From positions 3,286,001-3,350,000 of the forward strand of contig JAJQJQ010000014.1 in assembly GCA_028622995.1 (NCBI GenBank): a stretch of 64,000 nucleotides of DNA. The letters run 5' to 3'. The position numbers and the translations under genes were made by a program. The notes beneath the pieces are model-generated. The model was given only the letters and a program-made list of their open reading frames with translations, had not been told where the DNA came from and did no database searches. Within the stretch, counting starts at the first letter, position 1; the number at the start of each line of letters is the position of its first letter. Shown here one piece after another: positions 45,945-56,804 of the stretch. The DNA is from Panagrolaimus kolymaensis. Taxonomy: Eukaryota > Nematoda > Chromadorea > Rhabditida > Panagrolaimidae.

Positions 45945-47000
45945 ATGTTAGAAAGTTTTAATTTTGATTTTTACGATTCCTACATAGACATATTTAATAT
46001 TTTCACCAATTCCGTAACTGCCATGGCTTTGTTATTTTCATTTTTGGCAATGAAAATAATTTTTACTCAAACTTCAAAATTTATAAAAACTTACAAATTT
46101 TTGTTAATTTCTTATATTTTTATTCAACAAATAAATAGTATTTATTTTATATTTTTTAAATGCATTTTTTTCTTGCCATCCAATATTTTTATTGTTAAAA
46201 CTAATTTTATTCATTCGAATCCATGGATGAATATATTTGGACCAGTTTTTGAATTGAGTTGCGTTTTAATAACAGGCGACTTGTTGCTTTGTATGTTTAT
46301 TGAACGATATTGGTTTATGACAAATGGAGTAAAATTTCAAGGATTTCTTTCACAAATTTTAATATTTGGTGGAATTATTTTTACAAATTTTATGCTTCTT
46401 TGCTCGTATACCATGGCTTTGCTTTGTGGAAAGCATTTGCTTAGCTCCGAAGAAAGTCGAATTTTTATTGCAAAAATTTTTGAAAATCCTGAAACGATTT
46501 TATTGAATTTTCAAAATCCATCGATTTTGGATGTATTTTCTCGAGTTTCATTTTACACAATTCCTTTGGGTTTATCGATTTTAATATTCGTCTTTACTCG
46601 AATGATAGGTTACTTTTATTATACCCACAAAAATATCGCCTGCTTCCGACGTCTCCAAGCAAATACAAACGCAGTTCATCGACGCCATAATAAAAATGCA
46701 ATAAAAAATTTATTAATCCAATTAATAATGCTCATGATTTTTGGATGTCTTCCAACAACGGGTTCCATGTTTTTATTTGTCATTAAAAAACCTATGTTTC
46801 CTGTTTATATTTATCTTCAATGCCTCTATCATTTATATTTCTTGATTGATCTTATTTGCACTATTTCTTTTATTCGACCTTATCGAAATGCTTTGTTACA
46901 ATATATTTTTAGAAAAAAATCCAATGGAATTAATGATATTCAAAATTTAACCAGTAATATTCAAAGTAATAACAAAAGAATATCAATGCCATCACTTTAG
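45945..47000 (+). CDS. Single-exon Str-superfamily chemoreceptor GPCR
   Basis: 351 residues from MLESFNFDF; the ORF extends 11 codons upstream but only from a TTG. TM1 VTAMALLFSFLAMKIIF, TM2 YKFLLISYIFIQQI, TM3 in VFELSCVLITGDLLLCMFIE then RYWF, TM4 ILIFGGIIFTNFMLLCSY, TM5 VSFYTIPLGLSILIFVFTRM, TM6 LLIQLIMLMIFGCLPTTG, TM7 YFLIDLICTISFIRPYR. The ER-Y at TM3, LLIQ in TM6 and RPYR after TM7 match Str-superfamily chemoreceptors, and the DLICTISFIRPYR block parallels DLTCLFYFIKPYR in the 26.2-kb receptor. It has no introns, unlike its three-exon relative, which may reflect retroposition or intron loss. Confidence 0.85.
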   Translation: MLESFNFDFYDSYIDIFNIFTNSVTAMALLFSFLAMKIIFTQTSKFIKTYKFLLISYIFIQQINSIYFIFFKCIFFLPSNIFIVKTNFIHSNPWMNIFGPVFELSCVLITGDLLLCMFIERYWFMTNGVKFQGFLSQILIFGGIIFTNFMLLCSYTMALLCGKHLLSSEESRIFIAKIFENPETILLNFQNPSILDVFSRVSFYTIPLGLSILIFVFTRMIGYFYYTHKNIACFRRLQANTNAVHRRHNKNAIKNLLIQLIMLMIFGCLPTTGSMFLFVIKKPMFPVYIYLQCLYHLYFLIDLICTISFIRPYRNALLQYIFRKKSNGINDIQNLTSNIQSNNKRISMPSL

Positions 47001-47143
47001 AAATTCTTTTTTTAAATAATTTCAAATTTTTTTGATTGTTTTAACAAAAAAAATTTTAAATAATAAATGTGCTTTGTAATTAGTCCACCCGATTTATTTA
47101 CCAAACAAAATTTAATTAAATTATGGAAAATAACAAGCAAAAT

Positions 47144-47867
47144 TTACATGTTGATGTTCGATAAATCTAAATCGGAATAAGCTGGTGGAGGCTCATGTGA
47201 AAGAATTTGTTGTTCATGATTTTGTTGAATTCGTGACAGACTACGGCCTTCCATCTCATTGGAATAAACTATCATAGAATAAGGAAATCGAGCATTTCTT
47301 TCACTTTCTCTCGATCCTAATGTTGAGTGAACATGATTTCGAGTTTTTTCTCTCAATGCAGGATCCAATTTTTCATAAATAAATAAAGCCACATCAATGC
47401 GAAGTGTTCCATTAGGAAAATGCGTGGCTTTTAACTTTTCATTAATGAGAAAATTTCTTGGTCTATTTAAATATTCACTTATGCATCCTAAAAATTTAAT
47501 CTTTGTAATTAATAGATTTACAGAAAGTTTTAATTTTTTTAAATTAAGCCTTGCATAATATTTTTTCTTACCTTTAAACGTAATTACATAATCAAATTTT
47601 TTATTTGGGTTTAAAACATCAATGGAAATTGTTGGTTCTACGGTAGAATTCTCTAAAAAAATTACTCTTACAACTTTTTTCATTTAAATTATAGAAACTC
47701 TTACTACTCCAGAATTTTGTAAAACAAACTTCAACTAATATACCATTTTCGTCAATAATTTGTTTTTTAATAAATGAATTTATTGGGAGTATTTTGAGAG
47801 TCATCCAATCAATCTCACAATATTTGTTAATTAATGGAACTTCAAATAAATATTTCCCGGTCGCCAT
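47144..47867 (-). CDS. Small MATH-like/arrestin-like beta protein with PPxY tail, 3 exons
   Basis: Exons 47867-47705, 47652-47572 and 47487-47144 join in phases 1 and 1 to 195 residues. It begins MATGKYLFEVPLINKYCEID and continues with alternating beta-like strands (GILVEVCFTKFWS, TISIDVLNPNKKFDYVI). It then reads LNRPRNFLINEKLKA followed by GTLRIDVALFIYEKL, the pattern of a MATH (TRAF-like) domain end. The C-terminal 60 residues are polar with EPPPAYSDLDL, a PPxY motif that WW-domain HECT ligases bind. No signal peptide. The MATH call is a pattern judgement; an alternative is an orphan beta-sandwich adaptor. Confidence 0.6.
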
Positions 47868-48228
47868 TTTTCTTTTCTTTCACAAATGTAAAAAGAAAAA
47901 TAGAGAAAGTGAGTGTAAAAGATTTTTAATCGAAGAGACTCTTTCACACACAAAAAATCAATAATAAAACTTTCGATGTTTATCAATTTTATCAGTTTTT
48001 CGTTCAAAAATAATAAAACGAAATGTGCAAAGTGAAAAAATGATAAATTAGCTTTTTCTTTATTTTTTAACGTTAGCATTTTAATTGTTTTTAATATAAT
48101 ATACTAGTGTTCTTATCTGAATCGTTGTAATGGTGGACAAACATTTATCGATCCAAGTTGACTTGAAAAAAAAATTTTATACAAAAAAAGAAAAAAGAGA
48201 TTTATTTCTACAAATAATGCAATAAAAG

Positions 48229-50176
48229 TTATTTATTAGCTTTAAAAGCGATAGTAAGAGTAAAAGCAAAATAGCATTTTTTAAATTGGATATTTTTGGA
48301 CATTATTCCATTTTTGGAAGTAAATCCATGAAAATCTAAATTATTTCGAACTATTGCAATTGCTGCCAAATCCGGGCATTTTTTATGCAACCATTTTATG
48401 AGGGAAGGCAAATTTCGGCCTCGAGTTGTTTCTTGACAAATTTCTGCCTCATAATCTTCGATTAAATTTAAAATTGAACATGGCTTATAAGTTTTTGAAG
48501 CTTCAGTTCTCATAATAAAAACATTTTTCTTTGTGTAATTTGAAACAACAAAAACATCATTTCCATAAATAGCATGATCGAAGTTTCCATTTATTGATTT
48601 ATAAACTCCAACACCAAAAACATATCCACTAAAAATGAATTCTATAACATTTTTAAACTTCCAATGGTCGTTCTTTAAAATTTTTTTTACTTTGGAAAAA
48701 TAAACAAGCTCTCATTAAATGACTTAAATAACTAACGTTTTAGTATAATTTTGTTTGAAACCTTGAAAAAGGTTTTGGGCTATTTTATTGTTATCATCAT
48801 CATTGTATAAATCGAGATATCTTTGAATCAATGGGATTGTAATATTGTTTGCCCAAAATTTTTTCTATAATTTTCATTGATTTAAAAAATAAAGAACAAG
48901 AACTTTTAAAACATTGGTTAACCTTTTGATCCAAATTCGTATTATTCAATTTTTCTAATACATCTTTAATTGTATAAATACATGTAGAAGGAATATAATC
49001 ATTAGTATAATAAGGCATAAATCCATTAAAAAGTTTAACACAAATTGCATCAATCATGCTCTAAAATTTTTGTTTCTAAATAATGCTTGAAATAAAAATG
49101 TTTAATTTTAAAATTGTTAGTTTTTTGGTAAAATTCTTTTGGTAAAAAACTTACTATTTGCTTTACTAATGATATAACGAATTCATGAATTAAGTCAATT
49201 ATTTGATCAGTAAAATATTCATTTTTTATTATATTATACAGAAAAGTTTGAAGAATAAAGTTACCGGATGCTATCGACTAAAAAAGCAAGTTTAAAAAAA
49301 AAAGTTTTAAATTTCTTACATAATATAGATGAAAAGTATCTATTTTTTTGCAATAGCCTTTTATAGTCTTTGAAAATACGTTCTTATTCTTGGAATCAAT
49401 GCTCAAAGCTTCATAAAATGTTTCAGGAATTTGAGAGAGATAGAGAGAATCATATCTCTTTTCAGAATACTTAGTTAAATATGAATTAATACTTGTTGGC
49501 TAAAAAAATAATAATTTTTTTATGTTACAAAATGACTTTATACTTACCATTCTTCCAGTATAATTATGCAAAGCGAAAAGAGTTTCAAGCCTTTTTTGGG
49601 TTGAATTAAATATTAAATGATTTTTCATAAATTCAATCAAGAATTTTTCTTTGGTACTTTTAAACTTTTCAAGCATTTTATCCTGCAAAAAAAGCCCAAT
49701 GGGTAATTTATTTAGCACTATGAAAACTTATGTTTAAGAGAAATGGAAAATTCCATTAAATTTTATTTTGTAAAAACCCATAACCAAGTATTATTTTTTA
49801 TAAATGAACTTTTTAAAATTCAAAAACATACAGTAATATTATCACCATCAAGAACAACTGAATCATTAAGTAAATATGTGATTATGGAAGTTGAATTTAA
49901 AATATCTTCAAAATTGTTTAAAATATTACTTTCATTGGTTAATAATAATAATTCGGTTAGTTTTTCCATTGCTTCTGTAATTTCATTCATCGATGGAGTT
50001 TCATGAATTTCTTCAGCATTTTCAGTGGAATTTAATAGAGATTCCATAGTCGTTGGAATTACAGAGGTGAAGTCATCTTCCAAAGTAGTTGTTGGATTTA
50101 TAGTAGCAGCTTCGGCGTTGATTTCTTTCACAATAATTAACAAAAGTAAGGCCTTAAAAAATTTGTGGGAACTCAT
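48229..50176 (-). CDS. Secreted protein of an unrecognised three-member family (member 1), 7 exons
   Basis: Exons 50176-49832, 49682-49548, 49499-49320, 49277-49155, 49060-48923, 48864-48737 and 48628-48229 join in phases 0,0,0,0,0,2 to 482 residues. The signal peptide is MSSHKFFKALLLLIIVKEIN with A next. A Thr/Glu-rich low-complexity region follows with N-x-S/T sites, then a helical middle of about 240 residues and a compact C-terminal domain. That domain starts GYVFGVGVYKSINGNFDHAI and includes CSILNLIEDYEAEICQE and a CPDLA block. Its exon sizes and phases match 56805-58742 almost base for base, and the last two exons are shared with 53162-55523. No known domain is recognised; a secreted glycoprotein is inferred. 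Confidence 0.8.
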
Positions 50177-50179
50177 GTT

Positions 50180-50920
50180 CGTCCACACAGAAAAAAAAGA
50201 GTAATAATATTTGACTTTTTTTAGCAAAGGAAAAAACCTTTTAAATATTTTTTTTGGAAGATTACTTTCCCAGATAAAAAAAAGTGACAAAAGAATATTA
50301 ATTTCGCGTTTTTTTTATTAATTCTTTCGATGTTTTATGAATATTTTGTTGATTTTTCTTTTGTTGTAAAAAATGCTTTCCCATAAAAGAAGGAATTAAA
50401 AAACAGCAGTGTTTGTATTTATTTTTACTAAAGATTTTTAATTTTTTGTTCTTAAAAAAAGGGTTTGTTTTCAAAATTTACATCATTTAATGAATTTATT
50501 TTTTTCACATTATTGGGGGCTAGAAATCGGTATAAACAGAACGGAAATGCCTTGCTCCTCTTAATTGGCCAATTGAATTTATCCAGTGCGAACTTTCTTA
50601 ATAACCTAATAAATAATGACATTAAAAACGTATTTGTAACCAAATAACAATTTTATTTAAATGTGTTTAACTGTTTTTTAAAAAGCAAAACCAAAAATTA
50701 ATGGAAAAATTAGATATTGTAAATTATTTTTATTTTGTTTTTATGTTTTTTTATTACCATAAAAAGTTATGGGAAAACAAAAAATGATGACAATTTTTAT
50801 ATGTTTTTTGTTATTGAATTATTAATAGTTTTCATAAATTGCCATATTTAAATGGTATTTAAATAAAAAAAATTCTTACATAACTTTTATTTTTTTAAAT
50901 ATTTGTTGAGTGGTAAAGTT
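50180..50920. other. Intergenic promoter region between divergent genes
   Basis: Between the 5' ends of the secreted gene (minus) and receptor 4 (plus). ORFs at 50452-50647 overlap on both strands and lack support. Confidence 0.4.
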
Positions 50921-50924
50921 AAAT

Positions 50925-51979
50925 ATGTCAGCCATGGAACTGCTAAATAATAATACAAGTATAAATATGGAACCGTCAAACACTTTCGAAATCATTTTAA
51001 ATATTTTAATTCATACAACATTTTTTCTTTGTTCTATATTAGAATTTTTTTGCCTAATATTTTTTATATATTGTTTTGTGAAAAAAATCAAATATTTTTA
51101 CACCGCTTATTTTTTATTCATCGTTTGTGGCTACATTGTTGATTTATCTGGATCCTGTACGTTACGCTTGACAATATTGTTTCCTGAAACTCAATTTATT
51201 ATTAGCGTTGCAAATATATGTTATTGGTATTCAGGATTGTTTCTTGGACCATGGATGACTCTTTTGGCGTTCAATAGGTTTATGTCATTAATATTTTGGA
51301 ATAAACATGGAAATTTGTGGTCGGGTAATTCACTATTTATTATTTTGGCTTTAGTTCTTCTTTATCCTTTCATTGTAAATGGTTACATTTTGGTCGCAGA
51401 AGGTGATTGCTTTTTCGATATGTATTTAAAACTCTGTAATACAACCTTTAAAAAAGTTGATGTATTTGAAAAATTTTCCACTGGCATTCATGTTTCAATT
51501 ACAGCTATCCTTGGAATAGTTACAGCTTTATCGAGAAGGCTCAATTTAATTCAAATTTCTGAAGATAAACGAAAATTTGAAAAACATTTATTAATTCAAT
51601 CAATACTTACAATAACTTTGTTTGTTATTTATTTAATTTTAAGATATTTTGATGAAAATTTTATAAATAAAGATAAAGATGATAATGCACCATTGGATAT
51701 TTATGATATAATTGAAGTGTTAAAGGACTATTTTTATTTTTATCTTTTTATTTGTCCAACTTTGCTATTATTCATTTTATCGTATGTTTTACTCTTTTAC
51801 TAAACCTTTTTTGGATTTTTAAGTCTTTTTTTAGGGAAACCATGCGACATGATTTTTTGAGCTTTTACAAGCTCAATAAAATTTTTAGTTGCAATTGCAA
51901 TTCGACGATGGAGGTGCGAAATATCAACAAAAGCAGAAGTTCATTATCAAAAACAAACATCATTCAAATTATTAGATAA
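50925..51979 (+). CDS. Srg-superfamily-type chemoreceptor GPCR 4 (divergent)
   Basis: Exons 50925-51781 and 51835-51979 join in phase 2 to 333 residues; an upstream GTG is not used as start. TM1 LIHTTFFLCSILEFFCLIFF, TM2 YTAYFLFIVCGYIVDLSGSC, TM3 ending LLAFNRFMSLIFWNKH, then LWSGNSLFIILALVLLYPF (TM4). The post-TM7 part is FILSETMRHDFLSFYKLNKI. The intron between the TM3 signature and LWS seen in receptors 1, 2, 3 and 5 is absent, and a new intron lies just after TM7. It has an extended cytoplasmic tail with Cys and Ser (FSCNCNSTMEVRNINKSRSS). It is the only plus-strand member of this type here. Confidence 0.8.
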
Positions 51980-51984
51980 TTTCC

Positions 51985-52805
51985 ATTTAAACTAATAAAG
52001 GTTAATGGTTTTTTGTGAATTATGGAAGGGTAGAATTATTTTTATACCTTTAGAATTTTTCTAAAACCATGAAAGAAAAAACTGTTTGGAAAAATAAGTT
52101 TACCCTACTGTAGCATCGTCGATTCATCATTTTAAAATAATTTGTTCTCCATTTACTCTTTATTCCCATTTATTTTCAGAATATAGAAGTCAAGTGCTTA
52201 GACAATAAAAAAAATTATCATTAAATTAATTTCTGAAAGTATCGTATTTTAACAAAGTGTATTTATAAGTTTATTAACCTTGTTTTTTAAATTGTTTTTA
52301 TCGCTATCGCTAGTAATTGGTAATAAAAATTTATTTTATTAGCTTAAAAAAGTAATCGAAAAAAAAGTTTTTTTTAAAGGTACAAAGAAAGAGAAAGATT
52401 TCGACACGAATTAATATTTAAACAAATTATATTATGGGCAATAAAATAAAACTGACGTTTTTATTACAGTTATAATAATTAATATTATTAATTATTAATT
52501 AAATTTTTTCCTTTTACAGCCGAAGGGGTTAATATCAATTTTTGAGCTATTTTTATTGTTTGTACAATATAATTCGCTGAAACTTTTCTTCAGGAAAAAC
52601 CTCAGTTTCATTGGTTTCGAAGCAAAAACTCGAGTTCCAGAGCTCTATTTTTTTTTTCAACTACCACATACCCACTGCAAAGCCAGCTTTCAATTCTATT
52701 TTTACTTAAATTAAAAAAAGAGATATAATTCCAAGATAGGGATTAAACTTTGTCATATAATAAAAGTTTAATTTTAAATCTTCGAAGAAGAATAAAATTC
52801 ATAAT
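51985..52805. other. Intergenic with a repeated motif
   Basis: No gene. At about 52593-52640 lies CCTCAGTTTCATTGGTTTCG, then AAGCAAAAACTCGAG and TCCAGAG, a sequence repeated in diverged form at about 56185-56235. The rest is A/T-rich. Confidence 0.45.
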
Positions 52806-52810
52806 AATTC

Positions 52811-53005
52811 TCTAAAGAAACAGAGATTTTTGATGTCTTTTTGTCATTTACCCACAACAGCAGGACAACTTGGTGATGCGCGTATTTGAATTACCGTAAA
52901 AGACAATAAATGACACGGTAATTTAAACACGCGCGTCACCAAGTCGTCTTGCTGCTTGTGGGTAACGAAATTTCAAAAAGGCATCAAAAACCTATGTCCC
53001 TTTAA
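52811..53005. mobile_element. TTAA-type foldback MITE (~195 bp)
   Basis: The right end reads (complement) TTAAAGGGACATAGGTTTTT and the left end CTAAAGAAACAGAGATTTTT. Inner arms TTACCCACAA, GACTTGGTGA and GCGCGT pair at matching positions. TTAA is intact on the right and decayed on the left. The A(A)AGGGA terminus links it to the elements at 20.1, 20.5 and 22.8 kb. Confidence 0.7.
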
Positions 53006-53161
53006 CTTTACCTTATTTATTTCTAGAATTATTATTTATAATTAGCTTGTATAGCCGACATTATGTTGCAATGGCGCTAAAAAAAGACAATGTTGTTTTA
53101 AAGAACAAAAAACTTTTAGATTTTAATTTTTTGGCTTCAAAATAATAAATTCGATCAAGCC

Positions 53162-55523
53162 ATGGAGTTTGCAAAGTATTCTGATGAAATTTATGATAAA
53201 ATCGATGACCTTTACACACAAAATACAAAAATTTATGTAAGTGTTAAACTATTTTAAAAATATTCAAATTATGCTCAAACCTTCAAAAAAAGTATATTTG
53301 AGACTAATTTTCTTTTTTTGGTATTTTAACTAATTCTTCTTAAAATTGGTTTTATGAGATGATTCAATAGGAGGGACATATGTAATTTATTTTTATATTT
53401 TTTTTTGTCTAAAATGAATATTTAAGATTAAAAAGTGAGCGAATTTTCAATTATCTCTTTAGAAAGTAGACAATATGCAGATTTTCCTCTATTGAAGGGC
53501 ACTAAAAAAATGCGTTTAATGCCGACGAAACAAGCGTGCACATTTTTTTATAATGAAACACAAAAAATAGTAGAAAATAAAAAAACCCCATTTTTAGCGA
53601 ATACTCTTTAGTTTTTAAAGCAAGTTTAATTACAAAATGTTAGGCTTTTATTATTTTTCTTCTTTATACCAAAACCAGAGTTGCGATTTCGCCGGCGTCG
53701 CCCGCCTTTTCATAAGGCGATGAAAGGCGACGCCAAAAATTTAGCGAAAGTTTTACGGCGACGAACGGCGATCAAAAAGGCGAAGCGAAATCGCAGCTCT
53801 GACCAAAACTACAAAAAAAACGAAGTAATTTTTTTATTTTCGAAAAAATGAATTCCCCGCGGGCAGCGTCTGTACGTTTGTTCGACACCAAAAATAAAAT
53901 CATGGAGATTTCTTTCGATTATCGGCATTTAGCAATACCATATATACAATAAAAAATTTATAGGTTTAATATTGATAACGCTAAACCATATTGATTTTTT
54001 TATTCTCTAATTAATTTTATTGTTATATTCTTTAATTGATTATTATTAATTTTTAGATAGCTATGTTAGCAACTTGCCTAACTTTGAATGATAATACTTC
54101 TAAAGACATGCTTCAAAAATGGGCCTTGCGTGATATAGATATAATAAATGGATGGTTAAATATAACCTATCAAAAACGCTTGGTATGTTTTTAAAGTTAA
54201 AAAATATGCACAAATACAGTGTGACACAAAAAAAAGTAAAAAATGACTAGAATCTCGGGCGCAAAGAAGTGGAGTTGTCTGCTGTTTTTGGCGTCAAACT
54301 GTGGTAAAAGCAATGAATTTTTATAAAACTCCTTTTTTTCTTAAACATGGCTGCACACATTTTCATAGTCATCATAAATAGATGGTAAATCAACGATGGA
54401 TTCAACACACTTAGAATGGGATTTTTGATTTCCACGCTCCATTAGTATTTTTTATAATTTCAGGATAACTACTGGGGATCTTCAGTAAAACAAATAGCTG
54501 AAGACATTTTAAGAGACGATACTTCTCACAAATACGTTAATTTGGCAGAAAGTATTTATAACGAACTCAAAGAAAAATATGATAAATTGTGGGTTTTTTT
54601 TACAATTTGAATTTGATCATATCACACATTGGCTTTGGGACCTTTTTGGTAATTATAAGCCTTAGGCTGCACCACTTTTTCGAAATTTACAATAGTATGC
54701 AAAAGAAGAATTATGTTCTTTTTTAACAAAAAAATTATAGACAGCCGCGATCTCCCAAAAAATAGAAAATTTATTAAACCTTTTTTATAAGCAGCAAAGT
54801 TTTAAAAATCGAGGGTACCCATACGCCCTTATGTGGATCACATTATAAATTTTTGTTATTTTTTATGATATATTTACAAGTAGAGAGCAGTGTTGTCATT
54901 GTTTATTTTGATCGCCGCGCTGGCGCCGAGACTAAAATTTTCGTGAAGCTGCCTAAACTTAAATTTCTTTTCTTTTCTCCTCCTTACACATATAAAAAAC
55001 GATTCTTAGAAATGAGAAATTTTTCGATTAAAAGTATTAAGTATATTTTGTTCTTTTAAGAGGATATGGTTATGCTGTTTATGTTGGTTGGACCAACAGT
55101 CCGAGATTTAACAAAGCTGGTAATACTATTATGGGAACCGAATCTGTGTATGACTACATTATTTTACGGGGGTGGAAAGGAGAAGGACATAGCACATGCT
55201 CGTATCTCGATGATCTACAAGCTAGCAGACGGATGCAACTCGATTGGTGTGCAAAAAATGGGAATTCAGGTTGGCAAACACAAGATCTTCATGTTTTTCA
55301 AGACGATATGAAATATCACTGTGGAGATCTAAATCATCTTTTAATTGCCAAAACTAAAATCCTTATGAGTCCGGACAATCTCAGATGGGGTTATTTTTAT
55401 GATAAAGAAGTCTTTGCAGCAGATTTGATGACTTCTATGTCATACGAAGTTGTATTCTTTAAAGTACGAATTGAAGAATGTTATGGAGTACTCGATTTAA
55501 TATATATAAAAAAACAAAAGTAA
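53162..55523 (+). CDS. Member 3 of the unrecognised family, 4 exons with long introns
   Basis: Exons 53162-53236, 54057-54182, 54464-54588 and 55061-55523 join in phases 0,0,2 to 262 residues. The last exon begins GYGYAVYVGWTNSPRFNKAG, the counterpart of GYVFGVGVYKSINGNF in the genes at 48.2 and 56.8 kb, and is entered in the same phase 2. Exon 3 (DNYWGSSVKQIAEDILRDDT) parallels their penultimate exon. The C-terminal domain is longer and rich in Trp, Cys and Asp (GWKGEGHSTCSYLDDLQA, LDWCAKNGNSGWQTQDL). Unlike the others it opens MEFAKYSDEIYDKI with no signal peptide, so it is either cytoplasmic or missing an upstream exon. Introns 1 and 3 are 820 and 472 bases; intron 1 holds a foldback repeat. 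Confidence 0.7.
53676..53803. repeat. G+C-rich foldback repeat inside an intron
   Basis: Left arm CCAGAGTTGCGATTTCGCC and right arm GGCGAAGCGAAATCGCAGCT, followed by CTGACC, are near complements about 80 bases apart. The middle has GGCGACGCC and GGCGATGAAAGGCGACG units that also pair. It lies in intron 1 of the gene 53162-55523. Confidence 0.65.
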
Positions 55524-55529
55524 ATTTTT

Positions 55530-56800
55530 TGATATGAAAACTTTGGAAAATTTACAATTTGTATTGCATTTCGAAAAAAATAAATTTTAAACCACGCCTT
55601 TTTTTATTGTTACAGTTAATGAATAAATAATTGAAGGAAGAGAAATTTTATTTTTTTATATTTTCTTGGTTTAATTAAATGATTTATGTTTTTTTTAAAC
55701 ATTAATTTGTTTTGAAAACTTTTATCCTTACTTAAGAGAGGTTCTGTGAGCTGATTCAAATCAAGCTGCACAAAATTTTTTAAAATTTTTTTCTGTTGTC
55801 ACTAATCGGTTCTAAAAAATATTTAAAAATTATTGGCGTCAAGCTTTTTCGATTATCTTTTTTAATAAAAGCCATTTTTTCTATGAATCGCACTTTTTCG
55901 ATATATTTCACGATGGTTATTGTTCAATGAAAGTGGAAAATTTTTTTCAAACTAATAATCGCGCCGATATAGAGGCGGAACGAAAATCGAAAAGAAAAAT
56001 TTCGATTGAAAAAGCTTTTAGCAAGCTCTGCCGCCAAAATAGCCCTGTCTTAACGCGATAATAAATTTGAAAAAAGTAATCATTGGAAACCATCATGAAT
56101 TGGAATATATCGAAAATTTTTATTTTCGTAAATTGAATTTTCTTTGACTACCCTTAGGTTTTCGAGGTCGCTGATGACGAATCTGACCTCAGTTTCATTC
56201 GCCTCGAAGCGAAAAGTTGAGATCCAGAGGTTACGAATAGAAAACTCAACTTTTTTTAAGATGATTTTTTAAAAAACTGCTTAGACCAAAAATAGCAAAA
56301 ATTACTCTGATTAATTTTGTAATTGATGCCTAAAATAGAAGACTAATGAAAAAGAGGGCAAATAGCCATCTCAATGCAAATCTCGGTGTTTCGCTTGGCA
56401 AAAGTCAAAATCCGTGACCAGCGAGATAGGTTTTGAAGATATATTCGGATTACCCATTAAATTCTTCCATAGAAAAATGAAAATGTAAAATTTTTTTGTG
56501 ATCCATTCAAAATACCGTGACTCCATGAATGACATACACCAATATGAGGTCACTATTGCAAAGCAAGAAGTATCTTTGAACATCTTCCACTAGTGAACAA
56601 TTTGAGAATTATGCATGCAAAAATAATAGAATTTTTTATAAACTTTAATAATGATTTTGGACAATGGGTTTTATCTATCAGCAAATTTATTTAACTACTC
56701 ATTACATAAATTTTTTTCATTGAATAAAATTTTATTTGTAAAGATAATAGTTATTTATTGGAATGCTTTTAACAACAAATAAACAGTTAATCCAAAAAAT
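55530..56800. other. Intergenic with diverged repeat; nothing coding
   Basis: Between convergent family members. It contains the second copy of the 52.6-kb motif (CCTCAGTTTCATTCGCCTCG at about 56189) and a G+C-richer patch at about 55,970-56,050. A minus ORF (56371-56583) has no start context, signal or partner. Confidence 0.4.
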
Positions 56801-56804
56801 AAGA

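Noticed and set aside
56371..56583. 70-codon minus ORF with Trp and Cys
   Set aside because: No ATG context, signal peptide or splice partner, and it lies near a diverged repeat; could be a transposon relic but not supportable.
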